DNA of 64,000 bases. Source: Cubamyces lactineus. Its lineage: Eukaryota; Basidiomycota; Agaricomycetes; Polyporales; Polyporaceae. The notes below the pieces were generated by a model. The model was given only the letters and a program-made list of their open reading frames with translations. It ran no database searches and was not told where the DNA came from. The translations under genes were made by a program, and so were the position numbers. This document shows positions 1 to 11,602 of the stretch, in pieces. The stretch spans positions 682,001-746,000 of the forward strand of contig JACDTU010000003.1 of assembly GCA_022376465.1 (NCBI GenBank), read 5' to 3'. Position 1 is the stretch's first letter; the number at the start of each line of letters is the position of its first letter.

Positions 1-63
1 GTAAGTGGCCTTTACCTTTTGACATGTCGATGGATCTCATCCTAATTGTACGTGGCCGCGTAG

Positions 64-1387
64 AACTCCTTCCTGGTTGTCACCCTTTCGTCCGGCATCA
101 TCGCCGCCCTCCCCGACCTCGTCCACAACCCTGGCTCGATCCCTTCCTTGTTGGCCGGCAAGCTCCCCCAGGCGTCGAACTTCTTCCTCACGTACGTCCG
201 ATGTTGTCTCGTATGCGTTCGGATGCTCACTTTGCCGCAGCTATATCATTCTTCAAGGCCTGTCCGGTACCGCCTCCGGGTTCTTGCAGGTCGTTCCTCT
301 CGTGTTGTACTACGTGAAGCTGTTCATTCTGGGCTCCACACCTCGCTCGATCTATGGCATCAAATACACGCTTCGCTCCGTATCGTGGGGAACCTTATTC
401 CCATCCATTACCCTTCTCGTGGTTATAAGTACGTTCACCGTTGATCTTCTCGTGAGGCCATTTGTACTGATCATCTGTTCGCAGCCGTCGCCTACAGCAT
501 CATCTCTCCTATCATCAACGGCCTTTCCTTCGTCACGTTCTTCCTCTTCTACCAATTGTACAAGTACCTCTTCATCTGGCAGCTCGATGGCCAGAAGACG
601 GGCGAGACGGGCGGCTTGTTCTTCCCGCGTGCGATCCAGCACCTCTTCGTCGGCATGTACTTGCAGCAGATTTGCCTTGCTGCGCTGTTCTTCCTGGCCC
701 GTGATGAGAATAAGAACGCAAGCGCGGTCCCTGAGGGCGCGCTCATGATCGTTCTTATCGTTTTCACGGTAAGTCACATCGTACACAATCTCACTTACAA
801 GCTTGGAGACTGACGAAAGCGCGTAGGCATTCTTCCACATCATTATCAACAACTCGTACGGCCCACTCACTCACTATCTGCCCCTGACCCTCGCGGAGAT
901 GACCCACGGCGGAAAGGACGCGAACGTCGCAGCGGCTGCTCAGGAGCTCGACGACGCGGCGTCGAACGAGGAAGCCAAATCTTCCGACGTGGAGAAGCGG
1001 AGCGTGCGCAAGCGCGCGAGCCCGTCCGGCTCCGTCGACCTGTCCTCTGGCAAGGCGAAGGACACGACGACGGTCGAGGACATCGAGCGCGGTCGGGCCG
1101 AGTCTGCGAAGCCTGGCGCACCCGGGGTCGAACACGACGAAGATAATGACGACGTGAACTCGATCCGCGGTGTCGACGAGGACGCGGGCCCGAAGGACTT
1201 CTATCACCCCGCGAGTATCGAGCCGCAGCCGATCATCTGGATCCCGCGCGACCCGCTCGGACTGGGCGAGGCGGAGGAGCGCGCGATTCGCGAGGCAGGC
1301 ATCAGGGTGTCGACAAGAGACGCGATTATGGACGGGAAGGGCCATGTCGATATCGAGGGCCCTCCCCCGGAGAACGACAGCGACTGA
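64..1387 (+). CDS. CSC1/OSCA-like (DUF221) ion channel, 3' part
   Basis: This is the C-terminal part of a CSC1/OSCA-type membrane protein, a family of osmosensitive or mechanosensitive cation channels (RSN1_7TM domain). Exons read 64-191, 241-428, 485-768 and 827-1387, and the window opens on the donor (gtaagt) of an earlier intron. Splicing keeps the frame throughout. The product shows several hydrophobic membrane segments (for example NSFLVVTLSSGIIAALPDLV and the stretch from VAYSIISPIINGL), then a charged cytoplasmic tail. The tail ends with a block containing FYHPASIEPQPIIWIPRDPL, typical of the PHM7 C-terminal extension in fungal members. The N-terminus and first membrane segments lie outside the window. 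Family assignment rests on motif recognition and is fairly secure; ion selectivity cannot be read from sequence. Confidence 0.85.
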
Positions 1388-2739
1388 GCGGACGACGCTG
1401 GAGAGAGAGTGGGGGGGAGGGTGAATGTCACCGATAATATAAGTGTGTGCTTCTTATGAGATACGTTGTTTCTGTGTTTCTGTGCGTATCTGTGTCGCTC
1501 GCCGTTGTCTTGATTACGGTTACGATCACCAGCCCATTTCTTGTACTACTAGCCACAGCATTATCTTTTTTTTTACCAACATTAAGCTTACAAACGAGTC
1601 AGCCAGCCAGGACGTTGTTTGTGTCCTAGTCGTGACGCGCATATACCACCCCTGTTTCAAGTACTAGGCTTCCAATTGTTTCTCGCGACTTGCTACTTGC
1701 TATCGACAGCCTAGTTACTTCCTGCCGCTCCTTGATCGATCTACTCACTATATAGCTAGAATATACACGCGCGTGTAGCTTTTACCTGTACTCGAGGCCT
1801 TTTTTTCACCTTTCGCGCATGTTATGATGCTCTGTCCTCCTGTGTACTTTTGTCTAGCGCCGCGGTAGTCGTATAATCACTGATGATTTTTACTTGGACG
1901 CATAGGGTGCGTCTCGCTACTTGCACGCTTGTGGTTTGAAGTCTGTATGTGGTACACATTCACCGTCTGCCTAGGGGACGTCGCGTACACCTTCACGTAC
2001 GAGACGTGCGAGTACGTCCCACTTGGTACTTGCGTCGTATGATACTACTAGGTCCCGCTGGCGAGGAAACCTCCTCTTCGTTGCGGGTGAGAGCAGCGGA
2101 TGAGAAGTGTGGCAGGAGCGATGGGAGGTGAATTGGGATCGTGCACCACGACGTGAGTGGATGCGACGACGGCGGAGGAAATGAGAGGGGTTGGAGTAAC
2201 ATGGGGCTGCGTCCGAGCTTCAATCTCGGTTCTTTCTAGATAATGAAGCATGCAAGGGCAGGTGTGTGACAGAGGATATAGGAAGGATCAGATCCTGGAT
2301 TAGCGAATACACGTACCAGACTCCGAGGCATGGAGAGCAGACCCGGTCAAAGAGGCCACATTCACATCGACAATTCACCAGTTGATCACGCTCAATGCAC
2401 GTCGCAGCATATACAGCAATTGTCGGAAATTTATAATGTGACCATTGCGGATGGCGGGCACTATTCTCTACGAGGCGCACAAATCCACGCTCTGTGCGAG
2501 AACGACATACCTGGAACGTAGCGCAGCGTACAATCCCTTCGCGACCGGACAGGTCTACCAGGCCGACCTCGAACGCCCATTCGCGGTGCAATTTCCGCAC
2601 TTGAAGGTGCATCCACGGGTGCTTGAGGCCCAGATGTTCCGGCGCACGACGCGACTGAGTTGCTGAGCTTCGACCTGCGGGAGGGCACCGGATATAAGTC
2701 ATCCGCAGCGTAGGCGACTGGATATTACTGTGCGCCTGA
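1388..2739. other. Intergenic region and 3' UTR
   Basis: No coding frame with splice support was found. The first part is T-rich with short pyrimidine runs and probably holds the 3' UTR of the channel gene. The open frames here are short or lack introns, motifs and consistent codon use. Confidence 0.5.
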
Positions 2740-4588
2740 GAAACGCGAATGCAGCATGGAGAGGCCTTGCGACGGAGCGCCCGTTGGAGCAAACAGCCTA
2801 CAACACGCAATACCCAACATAGGTCCATAGCGCGCCTCGTGCTGCACCTCAGCCTTACTTGTCTCTCCGACTCATCCTTCTCACCTCGTTTTTGTCGTTC
2901 TCTTGTGATCGTCGTCTTCGTTCGCCCAGCATGGCTCCCAAGAGCCAGAAGTCCGACCGCATCGATAAGGCCGACCCCAGACAACCCCATATCATCCTCC
3001 GCACACTCCCCTCCTTCTCCTTCTCTACCCCCACCGAGTCCGTCAACGTCCACTTCTCCCTACACGCTACACGAACCCCGCAAGACAAGCTACGACTGAT
3101 GGCGACCCCCTGTACGTCCCTATGCTCGAGTCGTTGGCTTACCAGGTGCTAAGTGGTGTTTCGTAGATCCAGAGAGCACCACCACCCGCCGCACATTCGG
3201 GGACAGCTCATCCACGTCCTCTGTTGGCGACCACATCAGCGCCGATCGTGTATCTCTCACTTCAGAGCTGTCTGTTCCGGAATCGATCATCAGACGTGTC
3301 GATGCCCTGGAGATATCCTCTCGGGAACACAGTACGAAGCTCGATGCGACGAACCGCAAGCTCGACTCGACGAACCGTGAGCTCAAGGAGCTCAAGGAGC
3401 AAGTGCAGAAGAACGATGATCATCTCAAGCGGTTGGACAACACCGTTCAGAACCTCTGCGGCACTGTGGGCGAGCTCAAGATCAACGTGTCTGATTTGGA
3501 CAAGAAGATGTCTGAAATGAGCAAGAAGATGGATGAGGTGCTCGCATATCTGACCATGACCGGCCAGAGACCCAACTTGAATGTAACCTCCCTCGCCGCG
3601 CCCACTCCCCCAGACAACTCCTCTGGTATGAACGCTACTACTTCTCCCCCCACCGCCCACCTCAACCCCCTCATCACCATCTCCCCTCCCCCAGCTAGCC
3701 CAGCTGGCCCACCCAGTCCGAGCAGCCCAAGCAGCCCCGCCGCTCTCACCCCTGGGCAACCATTCCCCTACACACACGCGACCGCCTCTGCTCCCGACAT
3801 CTCCGAGCATACACGCTTCAGGCCCCAGAACTATGGGGGCCGCGCCGTGCAGGCCAAGAGCGGCTTTACCTGGCTAGCGGGTGGGATTTCGCAGATGCAC
3901 CGGGAACTCCGTCAACTTGTTAATACTCCTCTCAACGTCCCAGGCAGGGGCAAGGGGAAGGCAAAGGGGAAGGCAAAGGAGGAGACCGAAACGGCTCCTT
4001 CCGTCGCTGGCAGTGCCACGACCGCCGCACCTCAGGCCGAGCAGCCTGTCGCAGGCCCGTCGACCGCGCCCTCTACGCTGAGGCACATCGGCCAGCCGAT
4101 TATCGACCCGTCCACCCTGAACGAAACGATGCAATGAATGGTACGAACGGTTGCGTCGGAAGGAGAGTCGTCCGCGCGCGACTCCACTTCCGCCGTGTTG
4201 TCGAAGTTGTCCTACTGTCTGACAGTGAGTGCGCGCTAGCGACCTGGCGTGTACTCCGACTCAGCTACTCCTCTCGCTCCCGCTCTTGTGTTGTCGATCT
4301 CATCGCTCCCCCGTTGTATATACCACCCTCTCTGAAACTGTGCTCCTCTGGCGGACTTTTGCTCGTCGCATATGCTCTCGTTCACTTGCATGCTCTCCGT
4401 TATAATTCATCTCCTTGACCCTTGCTATTACAAACTATACCTGCCGTTCGTCGTGTGACATGCATCAATACCAGTTATTCTGACATATCGTGTTACGTGT
4501 GTTCACTTTGTGGGTGTTAGAATGATGGGTAACGAAGAGCTCCATCTATGCTCGCACGTTGGACCGACGACTACAGTGGTGTATGCGT
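2740..4588 (+). repeat. Inverted segmental duplication, copy 1
   Basis: This segment matches 17098-18962 in reverse orientation with only scattered differences. It covers the coiled-coil gene plus about 190 bp upstream and 450 bp downstream. Similarity starts near gcgaatgcagcatggagagg and fades after actacagtggtgtatgcg. No terminal inverted repeats or target duplication were recognised at the edges. Confidence 0.8.
2931..4137 (+). CDS. Unknown coiled-coil, proline-rich protein (copy 1)
   Basis: Two exons, 2931-3111 and 3167-4137 (donor gtacgt, acceptor tcgtag), give about 383 residues starting MAPKSQKSDR. After a polar N-terminus there is a long coiled coil (roughly residues 90-170) with heptads such as KLDATNRKLDSTNREL. 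A Pro/Ser/Thr-rich low-complexity stretch follows, then a basic GRGKGKAKGKAKEE tract and a short tail. No catalytic motif or membrane segment is visible. The ATG follows a pyrimidine-rich leader and is kept in the second copy, as is the intron. I do not recognise the family; the coiled coil suggests oligomerisation or scaffolding, which is inference. An F-box gene follows on the same strand, as in copy 2. Confidence 0.75.
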
Positions 4589-4839
4589 CACGTATAGACC
4601 TCTTTGACCTGGAGGATGTGAGCAAGAGCAGGACGTGCATCTCCTCGCTGTGCGGCAGAATTTTTGAGCGTTGCAGAGAAGAGTATTATTTTCATTCGGC
4701 TGCGTACAGTAGAAATTCCCAAGCTTAAGGTAGACGTTGTTGCGGACCTCCTTCGCTAAACCAAACCCTACGCAAGCGGCAAGCACGGCAAGGCGGCCCG
4801 CTAGGCGACAGCGGCCATAAGCAGGATCTTAAGCCCTCT

Positions 4840-4862
4840 TCCTCCTCCTCCTCCTCCTCCTC
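4840..4862 (+). repeat. (CCT)n microsatellite
   Basis: A pure CCT trinucleotide run of about seven and a half units lies 67-89 bp upstream of the F-box gene start. It could be part of a pyrimidine-rich promoter or leader. Confidence 0.85.
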
Positions 4863-4928
4863 GTCATTTGCTATCTCGGTGCCTCCACCGTCTAACTCAA
4901 GCTAGGCAATAGACATACTCCATCATTT

Positions 4929-6405
4929 ATGCGCACTATCCTTCAAGACAACGAGAGCACTGGTCATAACTTGCAAGACCAGGACGTCGACCGCGTAGGA
5001 CTTGGAGCCCAGAGCCGCTTGCCCGCCGACATCTGCGATACCATCCTTCAGTTCGCTACAAAGCCTACCTTGCTCGCATGCTCTCGTGTTTCACGGGCGT
5101 GGAGGGAACTTTCACGTCCTCACCTCTTTCGGTTCATCAAAGTCGCCCGTAGCTATTCCTACGACGACTTCTTGCAGTTCCTTGAAGAGAACGCAGACAT
5201 CGCCCGGTACATCCGCACTCTGACATTGGGTTATGCTTCACCTCTTCCAAGACCAACCTTGGACGAGATCGCGAACACCAAGCCGGTAGTCGACCGGTCG
5301 TTTTTGGTCACACTGGCAGAGAAGATTCCCTATTTGCAGGAGCTGAGCCTTGTCGGTATCCTGCTCGCCATGCCCACTGGACACGATAAACCTTCCGATA
5401 TCCTGACTCCTGCGACTGCCTTGGGCATTAGCTCAACGCCTGAAATTACAAACAACTCTAGGTTCGGTTCATTCCGACTGCGACGGCTCTTGATCGTGAA
5501 CTGCCACTGTATCCGCACAAACGCCTGCCATATACCCACGCTCGTCGACATCATCTCCGCCCTTCCCGTCGATACAGTCCAAACGAGAGACGTCTACATC
5601 TCCTCCAGCCTGAGGTATAGCCTGGGGCAGATTCCAAGTATTACTGAGGGTCAGCTGAATATACACGCTCTCCTTATGGACGCCAACCCTTTCCGTGCCG
5701 AGCGCCATATCCGATATTTGTATAATGCTCTTCGCCGGGCGATGGCCCCGCGATGCCTGCGGAAGCTCCGCCTAGATCATATAGACAGGGCGAGCAACTC
5801 AGGCCTCCGTTCACTGGGCGAACTCCTCCACCACGCTGGTGGGGATACGATGCGAGAACTCGAACTCCCCTTCGTGATCGAAGGCGCGGTGGGGTTATCA
5901 GAGGACCATCCAGGTGAGCAGTTGGGCCCACCCACCGATTCTCGGGGGCATGATAGAAGTGAACGTATGACCCACGACTTTGCTCACATCCTGTGATCGC
6001 GCTGGCGCTGCTGCAGAACACTGGAGTGTCCTCCATCTGGACGAGTGCCGCAACATTGAGGCCTTGAAGATATCGCTCAGGCTCGACAAATACGGGCCCG
6101 TCCCCCGAGTTCCGTACAGCGCGGTCTGCAACGCGATACTCGCGCACGTCGCATCGACGCTGCGCCGCCTGACCATCGCGCTCTTGCTCGTGTACGGGGA
6201 TGAGCAAATCGAGTGCAATCAGACGCTGTGCTGGGGCGCTCTGGACGACGTGTTGGAAGAGCGCTTCCCGGCCCTCGAGGTGGTCCGGTTAGAGATGCAG
6301 GTCAGGGATGAGTGGCTGCGCGAATGCGCAAAGGCGGCGTCGGAGGCCATGCCAAAGAGCAGTGCACGGGGAATACTGGGAGTGACGCAATGGCAATTGA
6401 TTTAG
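4929..6405 (+). CDS. F-box protein, paralogue 1
   Basis: Two exons, 4929-5913 and 6017-6405 (phase-1 intron, gtgagc...ctgcag), give about 457 residues. An F-box-like segment lies near residues 33-75 (LPADICDTILQFATKPTLLA followed by CSRVSRAWRELSRPHLF), the usual SKP1-binding module. The rest is leucine-rich repeat-like, with repeated LRRL, LRKLRLDHI and LRRLTI elements. Such proteins normally act as substrate receptors of SCF ubiquitin ligases. The intron sits at the same place in two paralogues here (6903-8292 and 15604-17003). All three share SYDDF, ARYIR/ARYVR, VPYSAV and RFPALE signatures. The substrate is unknown. The gene is convergent with the second F-box gene. Confidence 0.85.
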
Positions 6406-6902
6406 CCTGAGTTGGTGGGCGGCTCGTGCGCAACTTCATATACAGACAGATACTCACTTTTTGCACAGCTCCCACTTACCGTGCTACAGTAGACGCAATG
6501 ACGATGCAAGGCACACCCGAGGACGATCGACCAGCTGGTGGTCTCTCGGGACAGGCCTACTATATTGGTATCGGAGGTGCGTACATGCCGCGCGAGCCTG
6601 GGATATCGAGAAAATGGAGACGTATCGATACGAGAGCTGCCGGGTGATTGTGGTAACAAAGTCTCGCAACGGATATGGCCGTGGAGCTCAGGTTCAACTT
6701 GTTACACTCAACGACACGACGGGCCCTGCCTGACTAAATTTGACGATTACTATGCGCACGGCGACATGGCTTCGAATACAGGGCGAGAATACAACCTGGT
6801 GACCGCGTTGCCAGTCTGTGCAAATCGCAACTGAGGTGATTACGGTCAGTCCAAAATCAAGTGGTCTTACTTGAAGGTTTGCGACTATTCGCACTCACTT
6901 TG
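6406..6902. other. Convergent intergenic region
   Basis: This spacer lies between the 3' ends of two convergent F-box genes. The open frames seen here are short and lack splice support. Nothing else was recognised. Confidence 0.5.
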
Positions 6903-8292
6903 CTAAGTATCTGGACTTTGTGCCACTTCCAGTATTCCTCGCTTCTTGCACTTTGGCATCGTCCTGAGGATCGCCGTCGTATACTCCATCAAGAAATACC
7001 TCACGCGCAACTCCACTCGGACCACCTCCAGCGCGGGAAAGCGACCCACCAGCGCGTCGTCGAGCGCACGCAGACCGAGCACCCTCTTGTTCTTAATGTC
7101 TTCATCGGTCTCCACGTAGAGCAGTTTGATCGTCAGCTGGCGGAGCGTCGAGGGGAGGTGAGAGAGAATCGCGATCGCCACCGCGCTGTAAGGGACGTGG
7201 GGATATGCAGGTAGGTCGTTCAGGCCGGTGCGCATGTTGAAAGAGATTCCGAAGGACTTGATGTTTCGGCACTTGTCCAAGCCAAGGATACTCCATCGCT
7301 CTGTGGGACAATACGGCATAATGAGCTAGTTGCTGGTATAGCTTAGGTTGACGGCTACCTGGGGTATCCTCCGCCTCAACTAACGGCTGGCAAATAGGGA
7401 AAGGGAGCTCGAACTCTTGAAGCGCGTCCTGGGCGGCATGAGAGAGGAAGTCGCCTAATGCAGTGAGGCAAGCTATGTCGTGTCGGTCTACACGATCCAC
7501 GCGCAGCTCCCGTAGACATTTGGGAGCTGTGACGAGACGGAGGACCTCATACAGCCGTTTTTTACTGAGCGTTCCATGCCAGACATTGATGGAAGGCATG
7601 TCGCTCAGCACCAGACATCGCGGATTTAGTGGACGAAGGCGAGGTCTGGGGGCGACTGCTGTCTCTTGGGAGGCGACGTAAACTGAGGAGAGATGGATGG
7701 TATCGGCGGAGAGGGTGGAGAGAACGTCGAAGAGGACACTCTGAGGCACCCATGGATCTGTTCCCATGCTACAGCAACGCTCCATCGAAAAAAGCCTGAG
7801 GCGGGGTGGCCGTACGTCTTCATCTCGGACTGCAGCGTCCGAGTGGGTGGGCCTGCTATCAAACTGTACGTCCTGGATCCGCAACTCTTGAAGGCGAGGG
7901 AGCATATGCGTAAGCTTCACCAGCAGTGTCTTGGATACCAGAGGATAAGTGCCGTCCAACCACGCTGCATGATCGCGCCCAAGGGTGAGGTTCCGGACAT
8001 ATCGTGCAATGTCCGTGTTGGCGTCAAGGAAGCTGAAGAAGTCGTCATAGGAAGAGGAGCGGCGGATTGTGAGGGATTCAAAGAGGTGGGGACGCGAGGA
8101 CTCTCTCCACAGACGTGAGACGCGCGTGCACACGAGCAGCGTCGGCTTTGCCGAGTGCTCGAACACGATGCCCATGACCTCGATTGGCAGAGTGTGGAAT
8201 CCGACGCGGTCTTGCTGCAGAAACCGGCCATGGTCCTTGTCCTTGTCCTTGGCTTGCGACACAGACCCAGATTTCCCCTTTCGTCTTGCCAT
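6903..8292 (-). CDS. F-box protein, paralogue 2
   Basis: On the minus strand, exon 1 is 8292-7359 and exon 2 is 7300-6903 (phase-1 intron, gtagcc...ccacag), giving about 443 residues. The first ATG is at 8292 (MARRKGKSG); the open frame upstream has no ATG. The F-box-like segment (LPIEVMGIVFEHSAKPTLLV then CTRVSRLWRESSRPHLF) is near residues 35-75, followed by leucine-rich-repeat-like sequence. Compared with paralogue 1 it shares the intron position and the C-terminal block VPYSAVAIAILSHLPSTLRQ. It is probably an SCF ubiquitin-ligase substrate receptor; the target is unknown. It is divergent from the alcohol dehydrogenase gene across about 1 kb. Confidence 0.85.
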
Positions 8293-9326
8293 GATGTTGT
8301 TGTGGTTATGCTGAAAGGTTGTCAATATCGATAAGGTTCACGGAAAGCCGTGCATCTTGGCAGCCCAGAGGTTACACGGTCACGAGGTTCTGCGGCGCGT
8401 GCACATGATGATTGACAGAACAGGCGTCGAGGTCCCGAAGTTCACTGGTCAAGATGCAGGCATTGCACTGGAACGTATAGAGACGAAGAAGTCGGCACAG
8501 CAGTTGTCGAAAAGTAAAGGTGAACTTGACCAGCTGTTCTGAGTCGAGTCGTTGGACGTTCGACAAGACCTGCCAAATCTGGAGGATACACCCTTAATCT
8601 AAGCGCGCACGCGGACAGTGGCCGCCCCTTTCGTCAACATCTGCGACAACACCACCTCGTCCACGGAGTATCCGTTCTTCGTTCCCCTCCCTGCACCCCA
8701 TGACCCGTGTCCATTATTCTCGTGTTAGCACAGCGCACTCAGCGAACTCGGCGTGCCTATGAATTTGACGGGAGTGACGAAACCTTGAACGAGCCGGGTC
8801 AGCCTCGACAAGCCTCGGTCTGGGCTGCACTCTGGATCGCACTGCGCATAGACACCCACTGATCCATGGGCCTCCCGCTCTCGAGTGCGTTTCGCCCTGA
8901 AGATAGTGGCGGCGGGTACTGCTGACCGGCATGATTGGCTGGAATGCCCTCTGCCTAGGCCTGCAAACTCGAAGACTTGACCGCGCCCGCTCCGCCCGCC
9001 GTGCGGAGGCGGAAGACCACATCCAGGCGCGGAGAGACGTCCAGCCCCTGTTGTCCTCATGTGAGCTACTTATCCAGCCGCGTCCCAGCCTGCCGAGCCT
9101 GCCATTCCTCTTGTGGCCTGCTTCGCGAAGGTAAAAAGGACACACCGACATCGCCTAGCTGGTCATGTCAGTTATTCACCGCAGCGTGGCTTCCCGTTTC
9201 CACCCCTCGCGCCTCCACCCCATCCTCACTTCTTCGCGGATCTCCGGCGCCCCTCGAGCTCTATATAAACAGTTCCCTCCGACATCTTCTTCTCTTCACA
9301 CCACCATCCCCAGACCACACGCAGCA
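8293..9326. other. Divergent intergenic region (F-box / ADH promoters)
   Basis: This region lies between the starts of F-box paralogue 2 (-) and the alcohol dehydrogenase gene (+) and should hold both promoters. No convincing gene was seen in it. Confidence 0.5.
9262..9269 (+). promoter_or_regulatory. TATA box of the alcohol dehydrogenase gene
   Basis: The sequence tatataaa lies 58-65 bp before the ATG at 9327. It places transcription start near 9290-9295 and so excludes the in-frame upstream ATG at 9165 as the main start. Confidence 0.7.
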
Positions 9327-10806
9327 ATGGCCCCCCAGTTCCAGATCCCCAAGGTCCAGAAAGCCGCCATCGTCGAGACGACGGACGCACCTTTGAAAGT
9401 CGTCGACAACCACCCCGTCAAGCAACCCGAGGAACTCGCCCCCGGCGAGTGCTTGGTCCAACTCGACTGCAGCGGTGTATGCCATACCGACCTTCACGCA
9501 CGCCAAGGCGATTGGCCCCTCCAGGCCAAGCTCCCCCTCATCGGCGGTCACGAGGTAAGCAACGACGTTCACGAGCGATCTCTTCATAATTCTGATTTTC
9601 GGGACCGATTTTAGGGTGTTGGCCGTATTGTCGCCATCGGTGCGCACACGCAGAACTCTCCTGTCCAGGTGGGCGACCGCGTCGGGATCAAGTGGCTCGC
9701 GTACTCCTGCCTGGACTGCGAGCCATGCCGAAAGGGCCTCGAGCAGAGTCAGCATCTCTTACTCGTCCTCACCACGAGATTACAGCTCTGACGTCATACA
9801 TTCCCTCATACCTCTCACTCCAGGTTGTCTCAAGGGCAAATATAGCGGCTTCACCGTCGACGGCACGTTCTCGCAGTACGTCGTCTCTTGGGTGACGCAC
9901 GTCACTCCCATCCCCGACGGCATCGAGAGTGCGGAGGCCGCGTCCATCCTTTGTGCGGTAAGCGCCCATTCCGCCTCTCTTCCGGATGTACAGTGTGATT
10001 GACAGCGGCTGGGTCACAGGGCATCACTGTCTACCGCGCCATCAAGTACTCGAGGACACACATAGGGGACTGGATTGTCCTCCCCGGTGCGGGAGGCGGT
10101 CTTGGACACCTTGCTGTCCAATACGCCGTCGCGATGGGCCTCCGCGTCGTTGCAGTCGGTAAGCTCTTTCCGCGTCACCTGTCCTCGTACCGCAGCACGT
10201 TCCTAACGCCACCATGTGCCCACGCAGATACCGGCGCCGAGAAGAAGGAGCTCTGCTTGAAGCTTGGCGCGGAAAAATGGGTCGACTTCAAGGAGTCCAA
10301 GGACCTCGTGAAGGATATCGTCGAGGCAACCGGAGGCCTGGGCGCGCACGCTGCAGTCGTCACCGCTGCGACCGGTGCCGCGTACGCGCAGGCCATCGAC
10401 TACCTCCGTATGGGCGGCACGCTCATGGTCGTCGGCCTCCCCGCACGCGCGTCGCTCAGCGCAGACATCTTCTTCACCGTCACGAAGAGCATCACTATCG
10501 TTGGCTCCTACGTTGGGTACGTCCCCTCGTTTCGGCTCCGATCGTGATATACGGAGGGTGCTGATCGATATCGTTGGATATATAGTAACCGCCAGGACGC
10601 GCGTGAGGCGCTCGATATCGCTGCCCGCGGCAAGGTCAAGTGCTACTACCAGCTCAAGCCTCTGTCCGCGCTCGCCGAGTACGCCAGCTTCTACTGATCC
10701 GCTTATACACATGAGCTGACCGAGATGCCCGTATCTTCATAGGACCTACGAGGGACTCGCCGAGGGCAAGGTCGTCGGCCGTGTCGTCCTCAACATGAAG
10801 GAGTGA
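9327..10806 (+). CDS. Zinc-dependent alcohol dehydrogenase, medium-chain family
   Basis: Seven exons (9327-9554, 9615-9747, 9824-9957, 10020-10158, 10228-10516, 10586-10678, 10743-10806) encode about 359 residues like yeast ADH1. The reaction is NAD-dependent interconversion of primary alcohols and aldehydes. The catalytic-zinc region shows CSGVCHTDLHARQGDWP and GGHEGVGRIV. The structural-zinc Cys4 pattern is CLDCEPCRKGLEQSC, whose last Cys is restored only by the intron 9748-9823. The Rossmann motif is GAGGGLGHLAVQYA, and the following Asp (VDTGAEKKEL) fits NAD rather than NADP. The C-terminus KVVGRVVLNMKE is complete. No targeting peptide is present from the chosen start, so a cytosolic enzyme is likely. 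The TATA box decides the start. Confidence 0.93.
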
Positions 10807-11602
10807 ACATCCTCCTCACATTCATCCGCCGTCGCTGCCAACTGGAAGGCAGACGGCGTGTGCAACCCATTGAGGGACAATTATTCCACAACATAAATGT
10901 ATACTACAGGCGGCTGTAACACTAAGTCTGGGGAGCTGTACGATGTTCTTGTACGCCTTTGATGTACCAATCTATACCAACCACTTGCACCGCACGCGTC
11001 CATTCACAGTAGACATGATTCGACGTGTGCATCCAAGTAAACGCGCTTTACATGTGATGCGGGGTCCGTTTTCGGGGAGATCTACCTATGCATGCGTGTG
11101 TGTATCATTGTATACCCACCAGTGTGTACAACGTCCGAGGCGAGACGGCGGATCTCCGTCTCCGCAAACATATGATCTTCGCTTACCGCCCCTTGCCGCT
11201 TCAGCGTGCCGGCTGTCTGAAGTTGAATGGGAGTGTAGTAACATAAGGACACATAGTCGTATTCAGGTGACAGCGTGTCTAATCGTACATAGTGCACCAT
11301 CGTCGTACACTTTGCAATTGAGTCATGATGCGCCTGTCCGTTCAAGACTGGAAGTCAAGCGGTATACATTGAGCCGCGATGCGACTTTGACGCCCACTTT
11401 TAGCTGTTCCGTTCCACGCGTGCCAAACGGGATGGCGTACGACTCGATTATATACTCAAGACTGGAGAGCGAGGCAGGATGGTACAATAGTACCAAGGGA
11501 GTAGAAAGTGTGGCATATTGCCTCTAGCGCGCCCCCGCTGCGGCGCCTAGGACGAGCGGCGAGAGAAGACTAGGATGGTAAGTCTATGCGCATGCGGCGT
11601 GT
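10807..11602. other. Convergent intergenic region
   Basis: This is the spacer between the convergent alcohol dehydrogenase and P450 genes. A long plus-strand open frame here (10943-11527) has no motif or splice support and is not called. The segment probably holds both 3' UTRs. Confidence 0.5.

Noticed and set aside
2220..3053. Long minus-strand open frame over the coiled-coil gene start
   Set aside because: It runs antisense across the exon, has low-complexity Gly/Glu composition created by the CT-rich leader, and is broken in copy 2.
9165..9326. N-terminal extension of the ADH from an upstream in-frame ATG (possible mitochondrial presequence)
   Set aside because: The TATA box at 9262 lies downstream of that ATG, so the usual transcript would not include it. 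A second, upstream promoter could change this.
10943..11527. Plus-strand open frame of 194 codons between the ADH and P450 genes
   Set aside because: No motif, no splice structure and irregular composition. It lies in a convergent 3' region and has no support as a gene.
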